Source: an uncultured Shewanella sp.
Lineage (GTDB): Bacteria; Pseudomonadota; Gammaproteobacteria; Enterobacterales; Shewanellaceae
Assembly (NCBI RefSeq): GCF_947501665.1
Contig: NZ_CANMWS010000020.1
Coordinates: 54,748-118,747, forward strand
DNA: 64,000 nucleotides
Direction of reading: 5' to 3'
Each line of letters starts with the position of its first letter. The stretch's first letter is position 1. This document shows, piece after piece, positions 8,713 to 17,019 of this stretch. Both the position numbers and the translations under genes were made by a program. Under the pieces are notes generated by a model, which worked only from the letters and a program-made list of their open reading frames with translations, was not told the origin of the DNA and did no database searches.

Positions 8713-11226
8713 TTACTTCTTACTCGCTTTACGCTTAGTCGTCTTGGCTTTTTTGGCCGACGTTTTTGATTTTTTCACAGAGGCTTTAGTGCCCGCTTTA
8801 CTCGTAGAAGCCTTAGCGCTGCCACCTTTATTTGCACTGGTTTTACGACGGCCTTTCTGGCTTCGGCTCTTAGGCTTTTCCGATTTTACATCGCCACCCT
8901 CTACGTTGCCTTCGCCGGTTTGGACTTTGCGTCTTCCTCTACTGGTGCTACCTGTCTTTGAGCCCTGTGCCAATTTTGCCCCTTCTCGATTAACCCGTTC
9001 CCGTGCGGTCATCGGCTTACTCACCTTACGGCGACGACCTTTATCTTCGCCCACCATCACCAGATCAATCTTACGATCGTCTAGATCTACAGCGGCGACT
9101 TTGACCGTCACAGCATCGCCAATTTGATACACTTGTTTAGTGGCTTCACCCACTAAACGCTGACGCATATTATCATATTGATAATAATCACTGCCCAAAC
9201 TTGAAATGTGCACTAACCCCTCAATAAACAGGCTATTTAAACGCACAAATAAACCAAAATGTGTCACTGAGGCAATCACGGCATCAAAGGTGTCACCCAC
9301 GTGATCTTGCATGAACTCACATTTAAGCCAATCATTCACATCACGAGTGGCTTCGTCTGCTCGTCGCTCTGTGGTTGAACACTCAACTCCAAGTTGATCT
9401 AGTTCATCTAATTGGTAATGAAAGCCGCCATCACTGGTCCATTTATCATTACCACCGCCGGCATTTTTAGCCAATAAATAGCGGATCACTCGATGTAATA
9501 CTAAATCTGGATAACGACGAATAGGCGAGGTGAAGTGTGAATACTCGTCTAATGCTAAACCAAAATGGCCTTCATTGTCGGGGGTATACGTCGCTTGGCG
9601 CATTGATCGCAGTAACATGACTTGAATAAGCTCGGCATCAGGCCTATCAGCCACTTGATCCATAATCGCTTGATAATCGCTAGGCTCTGGCTCTAATCCG
9701 CCCGTCATGGTCAGTCCACGTTCGGCTAAGAAATCTTTAAACTGCGTCAGCTTTTGCTCTGAAGGTGAATCATGCACTCGATACAGGACTTCACCTTTAT
9801 GTTTCTTCACAAATTTCGCCGAAGCCACATTGGCTAAAATCATGCATTCTTCGATGATTTTATGCGCTTGATTACGCGTGCTAGGCACAATTTTATCAAT
9901 TTTACGCTGTTCATTAAAAATAAACTGCGTCTCAGTGGTCTCAAAAGCAATCGCGCCGCGCTGAGCCCGTGTGCCGTCTAAGGTTAAATAGAGTGACTGC
10001 AAGGTTTGTAAATGAGGGAACACTTGTTCATGCTTTCTCTCTATTTCTCCCCCTTCTAACATTGCCGCCACTTGGGTATAAGTCAATCTAGCGTGAGAGT
10101 GCATCACCGCCGGATAAAATTTATAGCTCGACAATTTCCCTTTTGCCGATACGGTCATTTCAGCCACCATGCACAAACGATCGACGTTAGGTTTAAGCGA
10201 GCATAAACCATTAGATAGCTTCTCCGGCAGCATGGGGATCACTTGCGACGGGAAATACACTGAGTTACCTCGAGCGCGTGCCTCGCTATCGAGTGCCGAT
10301 TCTGTGCGCACATAATGACTCACATCGGCAATCGCCACCCATAAACGCCAGCCACCACTTTTTTTGGTTTCAGCATAGACCGCATCATCAAAATCTCGTG
10401 CATCTTCGCCATCAATGGTGACAAGGGGTAAGTGACGTAAATCAATTCGACCCGCTTTATCAGCCTCGGTCACTTCATCGGGAATACGACGTAACTTTTT
10501 CTCAATGACACTGGACCAAGTATGAGGTAAATCATAATTGCGCAGCGCAATTTCAATCTCCATACCCGGCGCCATTTGTTTGCCGAGTACCTCAGTGACT
10601 TGACCCGCAGCTTTAACATAACGGCCGGGGCGGCGAGTCAACTCAACAACGACCACATCCCCTTGGCGCGCGCCTTTTCTGTCTTCTTCAGCAATGAGGA
10701 TCTCTTGAGTGATGCGCTTATCATCGGCGATGACAAATGCCATCCCGCCATCAAGGTGAAAACGGCCCACTAAGGCCGCTTCTCTTTGCTGCACTAATCT
10801 GACGATACGGGCATCACGGCGCCCTTTACGATCGACACCGGCCTTTTGTGCTAACACTTTATCGCCGTGAAAATACATCAACATATCACGGCTATTAATA
10901 TAGAGGTCATCGCCTCCTTCTTCTAACTTGAGAAAACCAAATCCATCTCTATGTCCAATAACGGTACCCGTTAACAGATCCATTCTCTCTGGCAATCCAT
11001 AGGATTTCCCTCGAGTAAACACCAACTCTCCGTCTCTTTCCATCGCGCGCAAGCGACGTCTTAACGCTTCAACTTGCTCTTCACTTTCAATATTTAGCGC
11101 TAAACCAATTTGCTCGCGATTTTGAGGTGATGTTTGTGCGCGTAAGTGATCTAAAATAAACTCACGGCTAGGGATAGGGTTGTCATACTTTTCTTGCTCA
11201 CGCTTTAAATGCGGATCTTTGATCAT
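8713..11226 (-). CDS. rnr: Ribonuclease R
   Basis: RNase R is the processive 3'-5' exoribonuclease that degrades structured RNA and takes part in rRNA quality control. The 837-residue protein shows the family order: N-terminal winged helix (residues 20-75), two cold-shock domains, the RNB catalytic domain with IDGEDARDFDDAVY as the metal site and the conserved SHYVR segment after it, an S1 domain (GDTFDAVIASVTHFGLFVRL), and a Lys/Ser/Thr-rich basic tail of about 100 residues. The long basic tail is typical and helps RNA binding. It forms an operon with rlmB, with no gap between them. Confidence 0.97.
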   Translation of the reverse strand: MIKDPHLKREQEKYDNPIPSREFILDHLRAQTSPQNREQIGLALNIESEEQVEALRRRLRAMERDGELVFTRGKSYGLPERMDLLTGTVIGHRDGFGFLKLEEGGDDLYINSRDMLMYFHGDKVLAQKAGVDRKGRRDARIVRLVQQREAALVGRFHLDGGMAFVIADDKRITQEILIAEEDRKGARQGDVVVVELTRRPGRYVKAAGQVTEVLGKQMAPGMEIEIALRNYDLPHTWSSVIEKKLRRIPDEVTEADKAGRIDLRHLPLVTIDGEDARDFDDAVYAETKKSGGWRLWVAIADVSHYVRTESALDSEARARGNSVYFPSQVIPMLPEKLSNGLCSLKPNVDRLCMVAEMTVSAKGKLSSYKFYPAVMHSHARLTYTQVAAMLEGGEIERKHEQVFPHLQTLQSLYLTLDGTRAQRGAIAFETTETQFIFNEQRKIDKIVPSTRNQAHKIIEECMILANVASAKFVKKHKGEVLYRVHDSPSEQKLTQFKDFLAERGLTMTGGLEPEPSDYQAIMDQVADRPDAELIQVMLLRSMRQATYTPDNEGHFGLALDEYSHFTSPIRRYPDLVLHRVIRYLLAKNAGGGNDKWTSDGGFHYQLDELDQLGVECSTTERRADEATRDVNDWLKCEFMQDHVGDTFDAVIASVTHFGLFVRLNSLFIEGLVHISSLGSDYYQYDNMRQRLVGEATKQVYQIGDAVTVKVAAVDLDDRKIDLVMVGEDKGRRRKVSKPMTARERVNREGAKLAQGSKTGSTSRGRRKVQTGEGNVEGGDVKSEKPKSRSQKGRRKTSANKGGSAKASTSKAGTKASVKKSKTSAKKAKTTKRKASKK

Positions 11227-11290
11227 TCATTATCCAAAATAGTGGTGCCAACCTTAATCTTATCTATCGGCTAGCACTTAATTATAAAAT

Positions 11291-11899
11291 TCAAGTTGGC
11301 TTCTTAGCACTGGCCACCACACTCGGCGGCATTCGCTTCTCAAGCAACTTTAATAATATTGAGGCTTCATTTTTTTTAGCCTCATCAGTAAAAACAGCGT
11401 TATATAACCAATGAAAAGCAAGTTCATAGTCCACAGGACTGCCTAAACCTTCATTGTATAAACGCACTAGGCTCATTTGAGCCGATACATTGCCGCGACT
11501 TGCGGCTGACAGCACATAATTAACTGCCCTGGTTTTATCCTGGATCACAAATTGACCCCGGTAATAATAATCTGCCATTTTCATCATTGCTTCACTGCTA
11601 CCTTGATTAGCAGCCTGACTCAGCAATGACATTCCACGTTTAGGATCAGGTTTAACACATTGACCCTGATTCAGCATCTCTGCCCATAAAAATTGATATA
11701 GAGGCTGCTTTAATACTTCGGCTCTCGCCTCAATATCTCTGACTAACTGGCAGTTATCACGTTTGACTTGCTGCAAGTATTGCTGACTTCGAATCAAAGT
11801 CAATAAACGTTCTTGACTGTAAATTTCCACCGCCATGGGTGTTGCACTGCTCAGTATTGGACACAACAACACCATTAAGGCTAACACATAACCTAGCAT
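11291..11899 (-). CDS. Secreted Sel1-repeat protein
   Basis: The product of about 202 residues starts with a hydrophobic signal sequence (MLGYVLALMVLLCPILSSA). It then carries Sel1-like TPR repeats, for example LLSQAANQGSSEAMMKMADY and the following YVLSAASRGNVSAQMSLVRL. Such proteins act as scaffolds in the periplasm or envelope; the partner is unknown. I chose ATG 11899 over the GTG at 11917 because GGGAG lies five bases before it and the signal peptide then starts at residue 1. It lies 64 bases upstream of rnr on the same strand and may be co-transcribed with it. Confidence 0.7.
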   Translation of the reverse strand: MLGYVLALMVLLCPILSSATPMAVEIYSQERLLTLIRSQQYLQQVKRDNCQLVRDIEARAEVLKQPLYQFLWAEMLNQGQCVKPDPKRGMSLLSQAANQGSSEAMMKMADYYYRGQFVIQDKTRAVNYVLSAASRGNVSAQMSLVRLYNEGLGSPVDYELAFHWLYNAVFTDEAKKNEASILLKLLEKRMPPSVVASAKKPT

Positions 11900-11977
11900 A
11901 AAAACTCCCAATGACACTATATTCCCCTTATGTCATCGGCGCTAAGGCATATTTCTTAAGATAATTGAGCACGCATA

Positions 11978-12243
11978 TATAGCTAAATCAATATAAAATG
12001 ACATACTCAGCTGGAATTAAAACTGATTTAGGCTAGGCGAATTGTTGAAAGCATAGTCATTCTACGATAAGACAAATCAACAACGCATAAATCAATTTTA
12101 AACCAGCCTGTTAGGAGAGTCAGTTTAGCGACACTTCTTTGTTGCATTATCTCAAAAGGTGCCTACATTCCATCAATAATGCGCCTCAAATTGTCGCTCA
12201 ACTGCTCACTCTGAGGCTATCATTTTATATTGATTTAGCTATA
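11978..12243. repeat. MITE-like element with 24 bp perfect terminal inverted repeats
   Basis: The 24 bases at 11978-12001 (TATAGCTAAATCAATATAAA and four more) recur as an exact reverse complement at 12220-12243. They enclose 218 bases with no credible gene. Inner hairpins (GCCTCA/TGAGGC near 12182-12216) add structure. The ends read as TA-flanked if the repeat starts at TAGCTAAATC, which would fit a Tc1/mariner-type TA duplication; this is inference. The small frame at 12139-12342 crosses the right end and is not supported. Confidence 0.6.
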
Positions 12244-12370
12244 AGCGAAAGAAAGGATATATTTGCATGTACAGCGTTTATTTGCTTCGATTGTCTTATG
12301 GTTTTTCTATGGTTCGTTTATCTATTTTTCACTTTAAAGTAAGACGCTATTGTTCAGAAGTCTCAAAATA

Positions 12371-12396
12371 AAAAGACCGCTCAACGCGGCCTTTTT
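12371..12396. terminator. Rho-independent terminator after purA
   Basis: GACCGC and GCGGCC pair around a TCAA loop, flanked by AAAA and TTTTT. It lies 15 bases past the purA stop on the minus strand and can act in both directions. Confidence 0.8.
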
Positions 12397-12410
12397 ACTT
12401 ATTCAACAGG

Positions 12411-13706
12411 TTAACTGAACGGATTCACTAAAATCATGGTCTCGTTTCTGTCTGGCCCTGTTGAGATAATATCAATTGGCGTTTCTAATAATGCTTCAAT
12501 GCGCTTGATGTAATTAATTGCCGCTGAAGGCAATTGCTCAATCGATGTCGCACCCGCTGTATTTTCGCTCCAACCTGGCATAGATTCTAAAACAGGTGTC
12601 ACCTGCTCATAACCTTCTGCTGCGGCTGGCGTCACGGTCGCAATTGAGCCATCTGGGTATTGGTAACCCACACAAATCTTCACTTCTTCCAAGCCATCTA
12701 ATACATCAAGCTTAGTTAAGCAAAAACCGCTGACACTATTGATTTGTACCGCGCGCTTCATGGCAACAACATCTAGCCAACCAGGACGACGTTTACGCCC
12801 TGTGGTTGCACCAAATTCATGGCCTTTAGTGCCTAAGTAGTCACCAATTTCACACTCAAGCTCAGTAGGGAAGGGTCCAGCGCCCACACGAGTGGTATAC
12901 GCTTTCATGATCCCAAGCACATAATCAAGATGACGAGGCCCAAAACCAGACCCTGTCGCTACACCACCAGCAGTGGTATTTGACGATGTCACAAAAGGAT
13001 AGGTACCGTGATCGATATCTAATAATGTCCCCTGTGCACCTTCAAACAAAATAGCTTGACCTGCTTTACGAGTTTGATCGAGCAGCTCAGTTACATCGAC
13101 GCACATACTTTTCAAGTAATCTGCAATCGCCAATGCCTCAGCTAATGTCTTATCAAAATCAACAGCGTCTTCGCCATAATACTCAGTCAACATAAAGTTG
13201 TGATAAGCCATCACTTCTTTCAGTTTTTCAGCAAACAATTCTGGATTAAACAGATCCCCTACTCTGAGACCACGACGAGAGATCTTATCTTCATACGCAG
13301 GACCAATGCCACGACCGGTCGTGCCAATTGCCTTATTTCCGCGCGCTTTTTCACGTGCCACATCAAGTGCACAGTGGAAGGGAAGAATAAGAGGACATGC
13401 TTCTGAAATTAATAAACGTTCCTCTACGGGTACGCCACGCTCTTTAAGCATGTTAATTTCAGACATCAGTGCATCTGGAGCCAAGACCACGCCGTTACCG
13501 ATGATGCATTTAACATCATCACGTAAGATGCCTGACGGAATTAGATGAAGAACGGTTTTATCACCATCGATAACAAGTGTATGACCCGCATTGTGGCCAC
13601 CTTGATAACGAACGACATATTTTGCCTGTTCGGTAAGAAGATCGACTATCTTACCCTTTCCTTCGTCACCCCATTGGGTGCCGAGAACAACTACGTTTTT
13701 GCCCAT
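12411..13706 (-). CDS. purA: Adenylosuccinate synthetase
   Basis: PurA joins IMP and aspartate with GTP to make adenylosuccinate, the first committed step to AMP. The product from ATG 13706 has 431 residues, the usual length, and begins MGKNVVVLGTQWGDEGKGK, which carries the P-loop and the catalytic Asp. GNAVGAGPF-type and GHEFGATTGRKRRPGW segments (IMP and Asp sites) and the C-terminal GPDRNETM motif are present. An in-frame TTG at 13718 would add four residues, but the ATG gives the classic N-terminus. A DUF2065 gene lies upstream on the same strand, as next to purA in many proteobacteria. Confidence 0.97.
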   Translation of the reverse strand: MGKNVVVLGTQWGDEGKGKIVDLLTEQAKYVVRYQGGHNAGHTLVIDGDKTVLHLIPSGILRDDVKCIIGNGVVLAPDALMSEINMLKERGVPVEERLLISEACPLILPFHCALDVAREKARGNKAIGTTGRGIGPAYEDKISRRGLRVGDLFNPELFAEKLKEVMAYHNFMLTEYYGEDAVDFDKTLAEALAIADYLKSMCVDVTELLDQTRKAGQAILFEGAQGTLLDIDHGTYPFVTSSNTTAGGVATGSGFGPRHLDYVLGIMKAYTTRVGAGPFPTELECEIGDYLGTKGHEFGATTGRKRRPGWLDVVAMKRAVQINSVSGFCLTKLDVLDGLEEVKICVGYQYPDGSIATVTPAAAEGYEQVTPVLESMPGWSENTAGATSIEQLPSAAINYIKRIEALLETPIDIISTGPDRNETMILVNPFS

Positions 13707-13772
13707 TGTTTGCTGCAAGGTTGCGATTAAAGCAGGATTCTAACAGATTTTTAGGGGAAAATGGCAAGTAAT

Positions 13773-13961
13773 TTATGAAAAAATAATCAATAAAATTACC
13801 CCAGCGGTGACAAAAGCCCCCCCAATACGTCGTAGAACTGCCTGATTTTGATTCGAAATTTCTTTTAAATAGGCCTGCCAGCGCCGAGGAAATAATAGCG
13901 GTCCTACCCCCTCAATGATGAATAAAAGCGCAACGGCTAACATCAAAGACTCAAATTTCAT
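13773..13961 (-). CDS. DUF2065 family small membrane protein (YjeT-like)
   Basis: The 62-residue protein has two predicted membrane helices (residues 5-25 and 44-62) around a short basic loop (PRRWQAYLKEIS). This is the DUF2065/YjeT pattern, including the GxxPLLFPRRW segment. Its place directly upstream of purA matches the E. coli yjeT-purA order. The function is unknown. The hflK-hflC genes that precede it in E. coli are not present here; rpsI lies upstream instead. Confidence 0.8.
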   Translation of the reverse strand: MKFESLMLAVALLFIIEGVGPLLFPRRWQAYLKEISNQNQAVLRRIGGAFVTAGVILLIIFS

Positions 13962-14080
13962 AATATCTTCTCAAAATAAAATAAAGTTAATAACCCTTAT
14001 CATCCATCTTTTTTACATAAAAACAAATTCAACTCGGCCTATAAACGAATGGTCAATCATACCAATAAATTACAGGCAAT

Positions 14081-14109
14081 AAAAAACCCAGCATAAGCTG
14101 GGTTTTTTG
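14081..14109. terminator. Rho-independent terminator after rpsI
   Basis: ACCCAGC and GCTGGGT pair around a short loop with AAAAAA before and TTTTTT after, 17 bases past the rpsI stop. It is bidirectional in sequence and ends the rplM-rpsI transcript on the minus strand. Confidence 0.88.
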
Positions 14110-14125
14110 TGATCCCAAAAACGAA

Positions 14126-14518
14126 TTAACGTTTTGAGAATTGTGGTTTACGACGTGCTTTACGTAGACCCACTTTCTTACGCTCAACTTTACGTGCGTC
14201 ACGGGTAACGAAACCAGCGGCACGAAGTGAAGGACGTAATGCTTCATCTAGTTGCATCAGTGCACGAGTGATACCGTGACGGATTGCACCTGCTTGACCA
14301 GTGTTACCACCGCCCTTAACAGTTACGTAGATGTCTAGTTTATCAGTCATTTCAACTAACTCTAGAGGTTGACGAACAACCATACGAGCTGTTTCACGAC
14401 CAAAATACTGATCAAGAGGTTGTTGGTTAACAATAATGTTACCCGTACCTACTTTAGCGAATACGCGAGCAGTAGATGTTTTGCGACGGCCAGTGCCGTA
14501 ATATTGAGTTGCAGCCAT
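14126..14518 (-). CDS. rpsI: 30S ribosomal protein S9
   Basis: The 130-residue product begins MAATQYYGTGRRKTSTARVF and ends in the basic GLRKARRKPQFSKR tail that reaches the P-site tRNA. This is S9 at its usual length. It follows rplM with a 14-base gap in the conserved rplM-rpsI operon and is followed by a strong terminator. Confidence 0.98.
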   Translation of the reverse strand: MAATQYYGTGRRKTSTARVFAKVGTGNIIVNQQPLDQYFGRETARMVVRQPLELVEMTDKLDIYVTVKGGGNTGQAGAIRHGITRALMQLDEALRPSLRAAGFVTRDARKVERKKVGLRKARRKPQFSKR

Positions 14519-14532
14519 TAGCTTAATCCCGT

Positions 14533-14961
14533 TTAGATATCAAGAACTTGAGGTTGTTGTGCAGCGTGGTTATGTTCAGTACCAGCATAAACTTTTAGTT
14601 TACGGAACATGGCACGGCCCAAAGGACCTTTAGGTAACATACCCTTAACTGCCTTCTCGATAATCATTTCAGGCTTATGATCTTGCAGCTTTTCAAAGGT
14701 GATTTGCTTAATGCCACCGATGAAGCCAGAGTGTGAATAGTACACTTTACCCTTGGCTTTATTGCCAGTAACAGCAACTTTTTCAGCGTTAATAACGATG
14801 ATGTAGTCACCTGTATCTACATGAGGCGTGTACTCTGGTTTATGCTTACCACGTAGACGTGTAGCAATTTCAGTAGCGATACGACCCAAAGTTTTCCCTT
14901 CGGCGTCAACGACGAACCAGTCACGAGTTACAGTTTCTGGCTTAGCAGTAAAAGTCTTCAT
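14533..14961 (-). CDS. rplM: 50S ribosomal protein L13
   Basis: The 142-residue product (MKTFTAKPETVTRDWFVVDA at the start, GMLPKGPLGRAMFRKLKVY near the end) is L13, an early-assembly protein of the large subunit. It is first in the rplM-rpsI operon. A long leader and an rRNA-like promoter lie upstream. Confidence 0.98.
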   Translation of the reverse strand: MKTFTAKPETVTRDWFVVDAEGKTLGRIATEIATRLRGKHKPEYTPHVDTGDYIIVINAEKVAVTGNKAKGKVYYSHSGFIGGIKQITFEKLQDHKPEMIIEKAVKGMLPKGPLGRAMFRKLKVYAGTEHNHAAQQPQVLDI

Positions 14962-15130
14962 TTACAAAAACCCAATGTTAAAATTCTGTCTCAACATGCT
15001 ATCTACTATGGTGTAGACAACACAAAATAGTGCCATTCCCCGCCCCTTCGAGCAAAGAATCAGGCTTTACAACTTCCATCCTAAAGATGGAATAACGAGG
15101 GCAGGTCGCGGATTATAGACAAATATGCAG
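14962..15130 (-). promoter_or_regulatory. rplM promoter and structured leader
   Basis: On the minus strand a perfect -10 box TATAAT (plus-strand ATTATA at 15112-15117) is followed by a GC-rich discriminator, CCGCGACC. That discriminator is the usual mark of stringent control of ribosomal genes. The -35 box is weak (TGATTT-like). The transcript would have a leader of about 145 bases that begins with the hairpin TTCCATC/GATGGAA at about 15074-15091. In E. coli this operon is autoregulated by L13 through its leader; whether this hairpin plays that role is inference. Confidence 0.55.
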
Positions 15131-15241
15131 CAAAAATCACCTTCTTTCTGCGCTATTTTCACTAATAAATACTGAATACTGCGATTTATCCTGACCTCAC
15201 TATACTAACACCATAAAAACACACCCTAAAAATGGCTGTGC

Positions 15242-16354
15242 TTAAGGTAAATGCGCCAATGCTAAATAATCATGAGATTGCATTTCAGTTAAGCGCGATC
15301 GACAACGCCTAAATTCAAATGCCAACAAACCATCAGAATAAATCTCGGCTAACGCCACATCAGCAGAAATAATCAACTTTACGTTTCGCTCATAAAACTC
15401 ATCCACCATGGCTAAAAAACGCCTCGCAATATCATCACCGGTTTCCTTCTCACCCATTTTTTCCACACCACTGAGTAACACACTGTGGTATAAACGGGCA
15501 ACCTCCATATAATCTCGTTGACTACGGGGACCATCACACAAGGCCCTAAAGTCAACAAGTAATACGCCTTGAGCTTGTTTTCGAATAACAATATCCCGGC
15601 CATCAATATCAATCGGGGCTGTTGATACTTCCGACTCTGGGGCCAATTGAGCAAAATAACTGTGTAAATTATCATCAGCCACTTTATCTAATGGGAAGTG
15701 ATAAATTTCCGCCTGCTCTAGAGTGCGAAGACGATAATCAATACCAGAGTCCACATTTAAGACATGACAATGCTGATTAATCAATGCAATGGCCGGTAAA
15801 AATCGCGCTCTTTGCAATCCATTGCGATACAAATCATCAGGAATAATATTTGACGTTGCAACCAATGCCACCCCTTCTGCAAACAAGGTTTCAAATAGGG
15901 TGCCAAGTAACATGGCATCGGTGATATCTGAAACAAAAAATTCGTCAAAACAAATCACCTTGTATTGCTCAGCCATTCGCTTAGCGATACCCACAAGAGG
16001 ATCTTGTTGCCCTTGACATTGAGCTAAATCTAAATGCAATTGATGCATAAAACGATGAAAATGCGCACGTAATTTTTGTGTGCCAGGCAGTGCGTCATAG
16101 AAGGTATCCATGAGGTATGTCTTACCTCGTCCCACTCCTCCCCACAAATACAAACCTTGCACCGGTTTTACCTTTGCTCGGCGATGAATTAACGAGCGTA
16201 ACTTAGCCCGTTTTGTTGGCTTATTATCAAGCGCTATTAAGTCATCAAATACGGTTTGTAATGCCTTTACGGCTTGTTCTTGAGTGGGATCGTATGAAAA
16301 GTCATCACGGGTTAAATCATGTTGATAATGCTGCCAAGGGGTTAATTGCGACAC
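15242..16354 (-). CDS. zapE: Cell division ATPase ZapE (AFG1 family)
   Basis: ZapE is an AFG1-type P-loop ATPase that acts on the Z-ring under low oxygen or heat. The product of about 370 residues has Walker A GGVGRGKTYLMD, Walker B VICFDEFFVSD, and the ATSNIIPDDLYRNGLQRARFLP block typical of this family. The frame is open to a TTG at 16393. I chose GTG 16354, which gives the usual MSQLTPWQHY start and has GAGAAG about seven bases upstream. Its neighbours on the right, zapG-degQ-degS, repeat the E. coli order. It is transcribed away from zapG. Confidence 0.93.
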   Translation of the reverse strand: MSQLTPWQHYQHDLTRDDFSYDPTQEQAVKALQTVFDDLIALDNKPTKRAKLRSLIHRRAKVKPVQGLYLWGGVGRGKTYLMDTFYDALPGTQKLRAHFHRFMHQLHLDLAQCQGQQDPLVGIAKRMAEQYKVICFDEFFVSDITDAMLLGTLFETLFAEGVALVATSNIIPDDLYRNGLQRARFLPAIALINQHCHVLNVDSGIDYRLRTLEQAEIYHFPLDKVADDNLHSYFAQLAPESEVSTAPIDIDGRDIVIRKQAQGVLLVDFRALCDGPRSQRDYMEVARLYHSVLLSGVEKMGEKETGDDIARRFLAMVDEFYERNVKLIISADVALAEIYSDGLLAFEFRRCRSRLTEMQSHDYLALAHLP

Positions 16355-16528
16355 TGAACTGCTTCTCTTTTTATTAACAAAGACTCGGACCAAATGATAG
16401 TAAACCCATCAATTTGCTCATTCATTAAAAACCACTGAATACAAATACGCGGAAATGGTATCACGATAAACAAGGACAAGGTATATTTGATGCCATATTC
16501 CCTATCAAACTCAATTTAAGGACACAAG

Positions 16529-16846
16529 ATGCAGTGGGCGTTAACCCTAAGTGGATTTATATTTGGCCTCATACTCGGCTATGCAGGAAAGACCTTTCTC
16601 ATTCGTAATAAGTATTCTCGGCAAAGTGATCATGCCTTAAACCAAACCAAAATGGAATTTAGCCAATATAAACAAGAGGTCGCTGATACACTGGATGAGC
16701 AACACAAACAGCTCAGCATATTAACCGAACAACTCAGTAATATGAATCAAAAATGGAATGAAGCCAACCAAGTCCTTACCCCAGATAATGACAAGCACTT
16801 GACCACTTTCACAAAAAACGATAGAACAATAGAACAAGCCTCCTAA
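16529..16846 (+). CDS. zapG: ZapG/YhcB-type inner membrane protein (DUF1043)
   Basis: The 105-residue protein has one N-terminal membrane helix (residues 4-24, LSGFIFGLILGYAGKTFLI), then a coiled-coil segment (about 38-80) and a low-complexity polar tail. This is the YhcB/DUF1043 layout, a protein linked to cell division and envelope growth. An AAGGA ribosome site lies just before the ATG. Its place between zapE and degQ matches E. coli yhcB. Confidence 0.88.
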   Translation: MQWALTLSGFIFGLILGYAGKTFLIRNKYSRQSDHALNQTKMEFSQYKQEVADTLDEQHKQLSILTEQLSNMNQKWNEANQVLTPDNDKHLTTFTKNDRTIEQAS

Positions 16847-17019
16847 TGGCCTTTATATCGACTAAATGAGAAAATTTATTCTAAACTTGGTTAACCTTTA
16901 TTAATCAATATTGAACTTTATTTACATTACTTGAGTCCCATTCGATAAACCATTAACGAGTACTTAATGTTCATGAAAAATGCTTGTTATCATGAGCCAA
17001 GAACTGGAGCCATACATAG

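Noticed and set aside
8693..9127. Long plus-strand frame opposite the basic tail of rnr
   Set aside because: It is a shadow of the Lys/Ser-rich tail of RNase R; the hydrophobic translation is an effect of the codon bias of the real gene.
12139..12342. Open frame of 67 codons with a hydrophobic C-terminus
   Set aside because: It crosses the right end of the MITE-like element and lacks a ribosome site.
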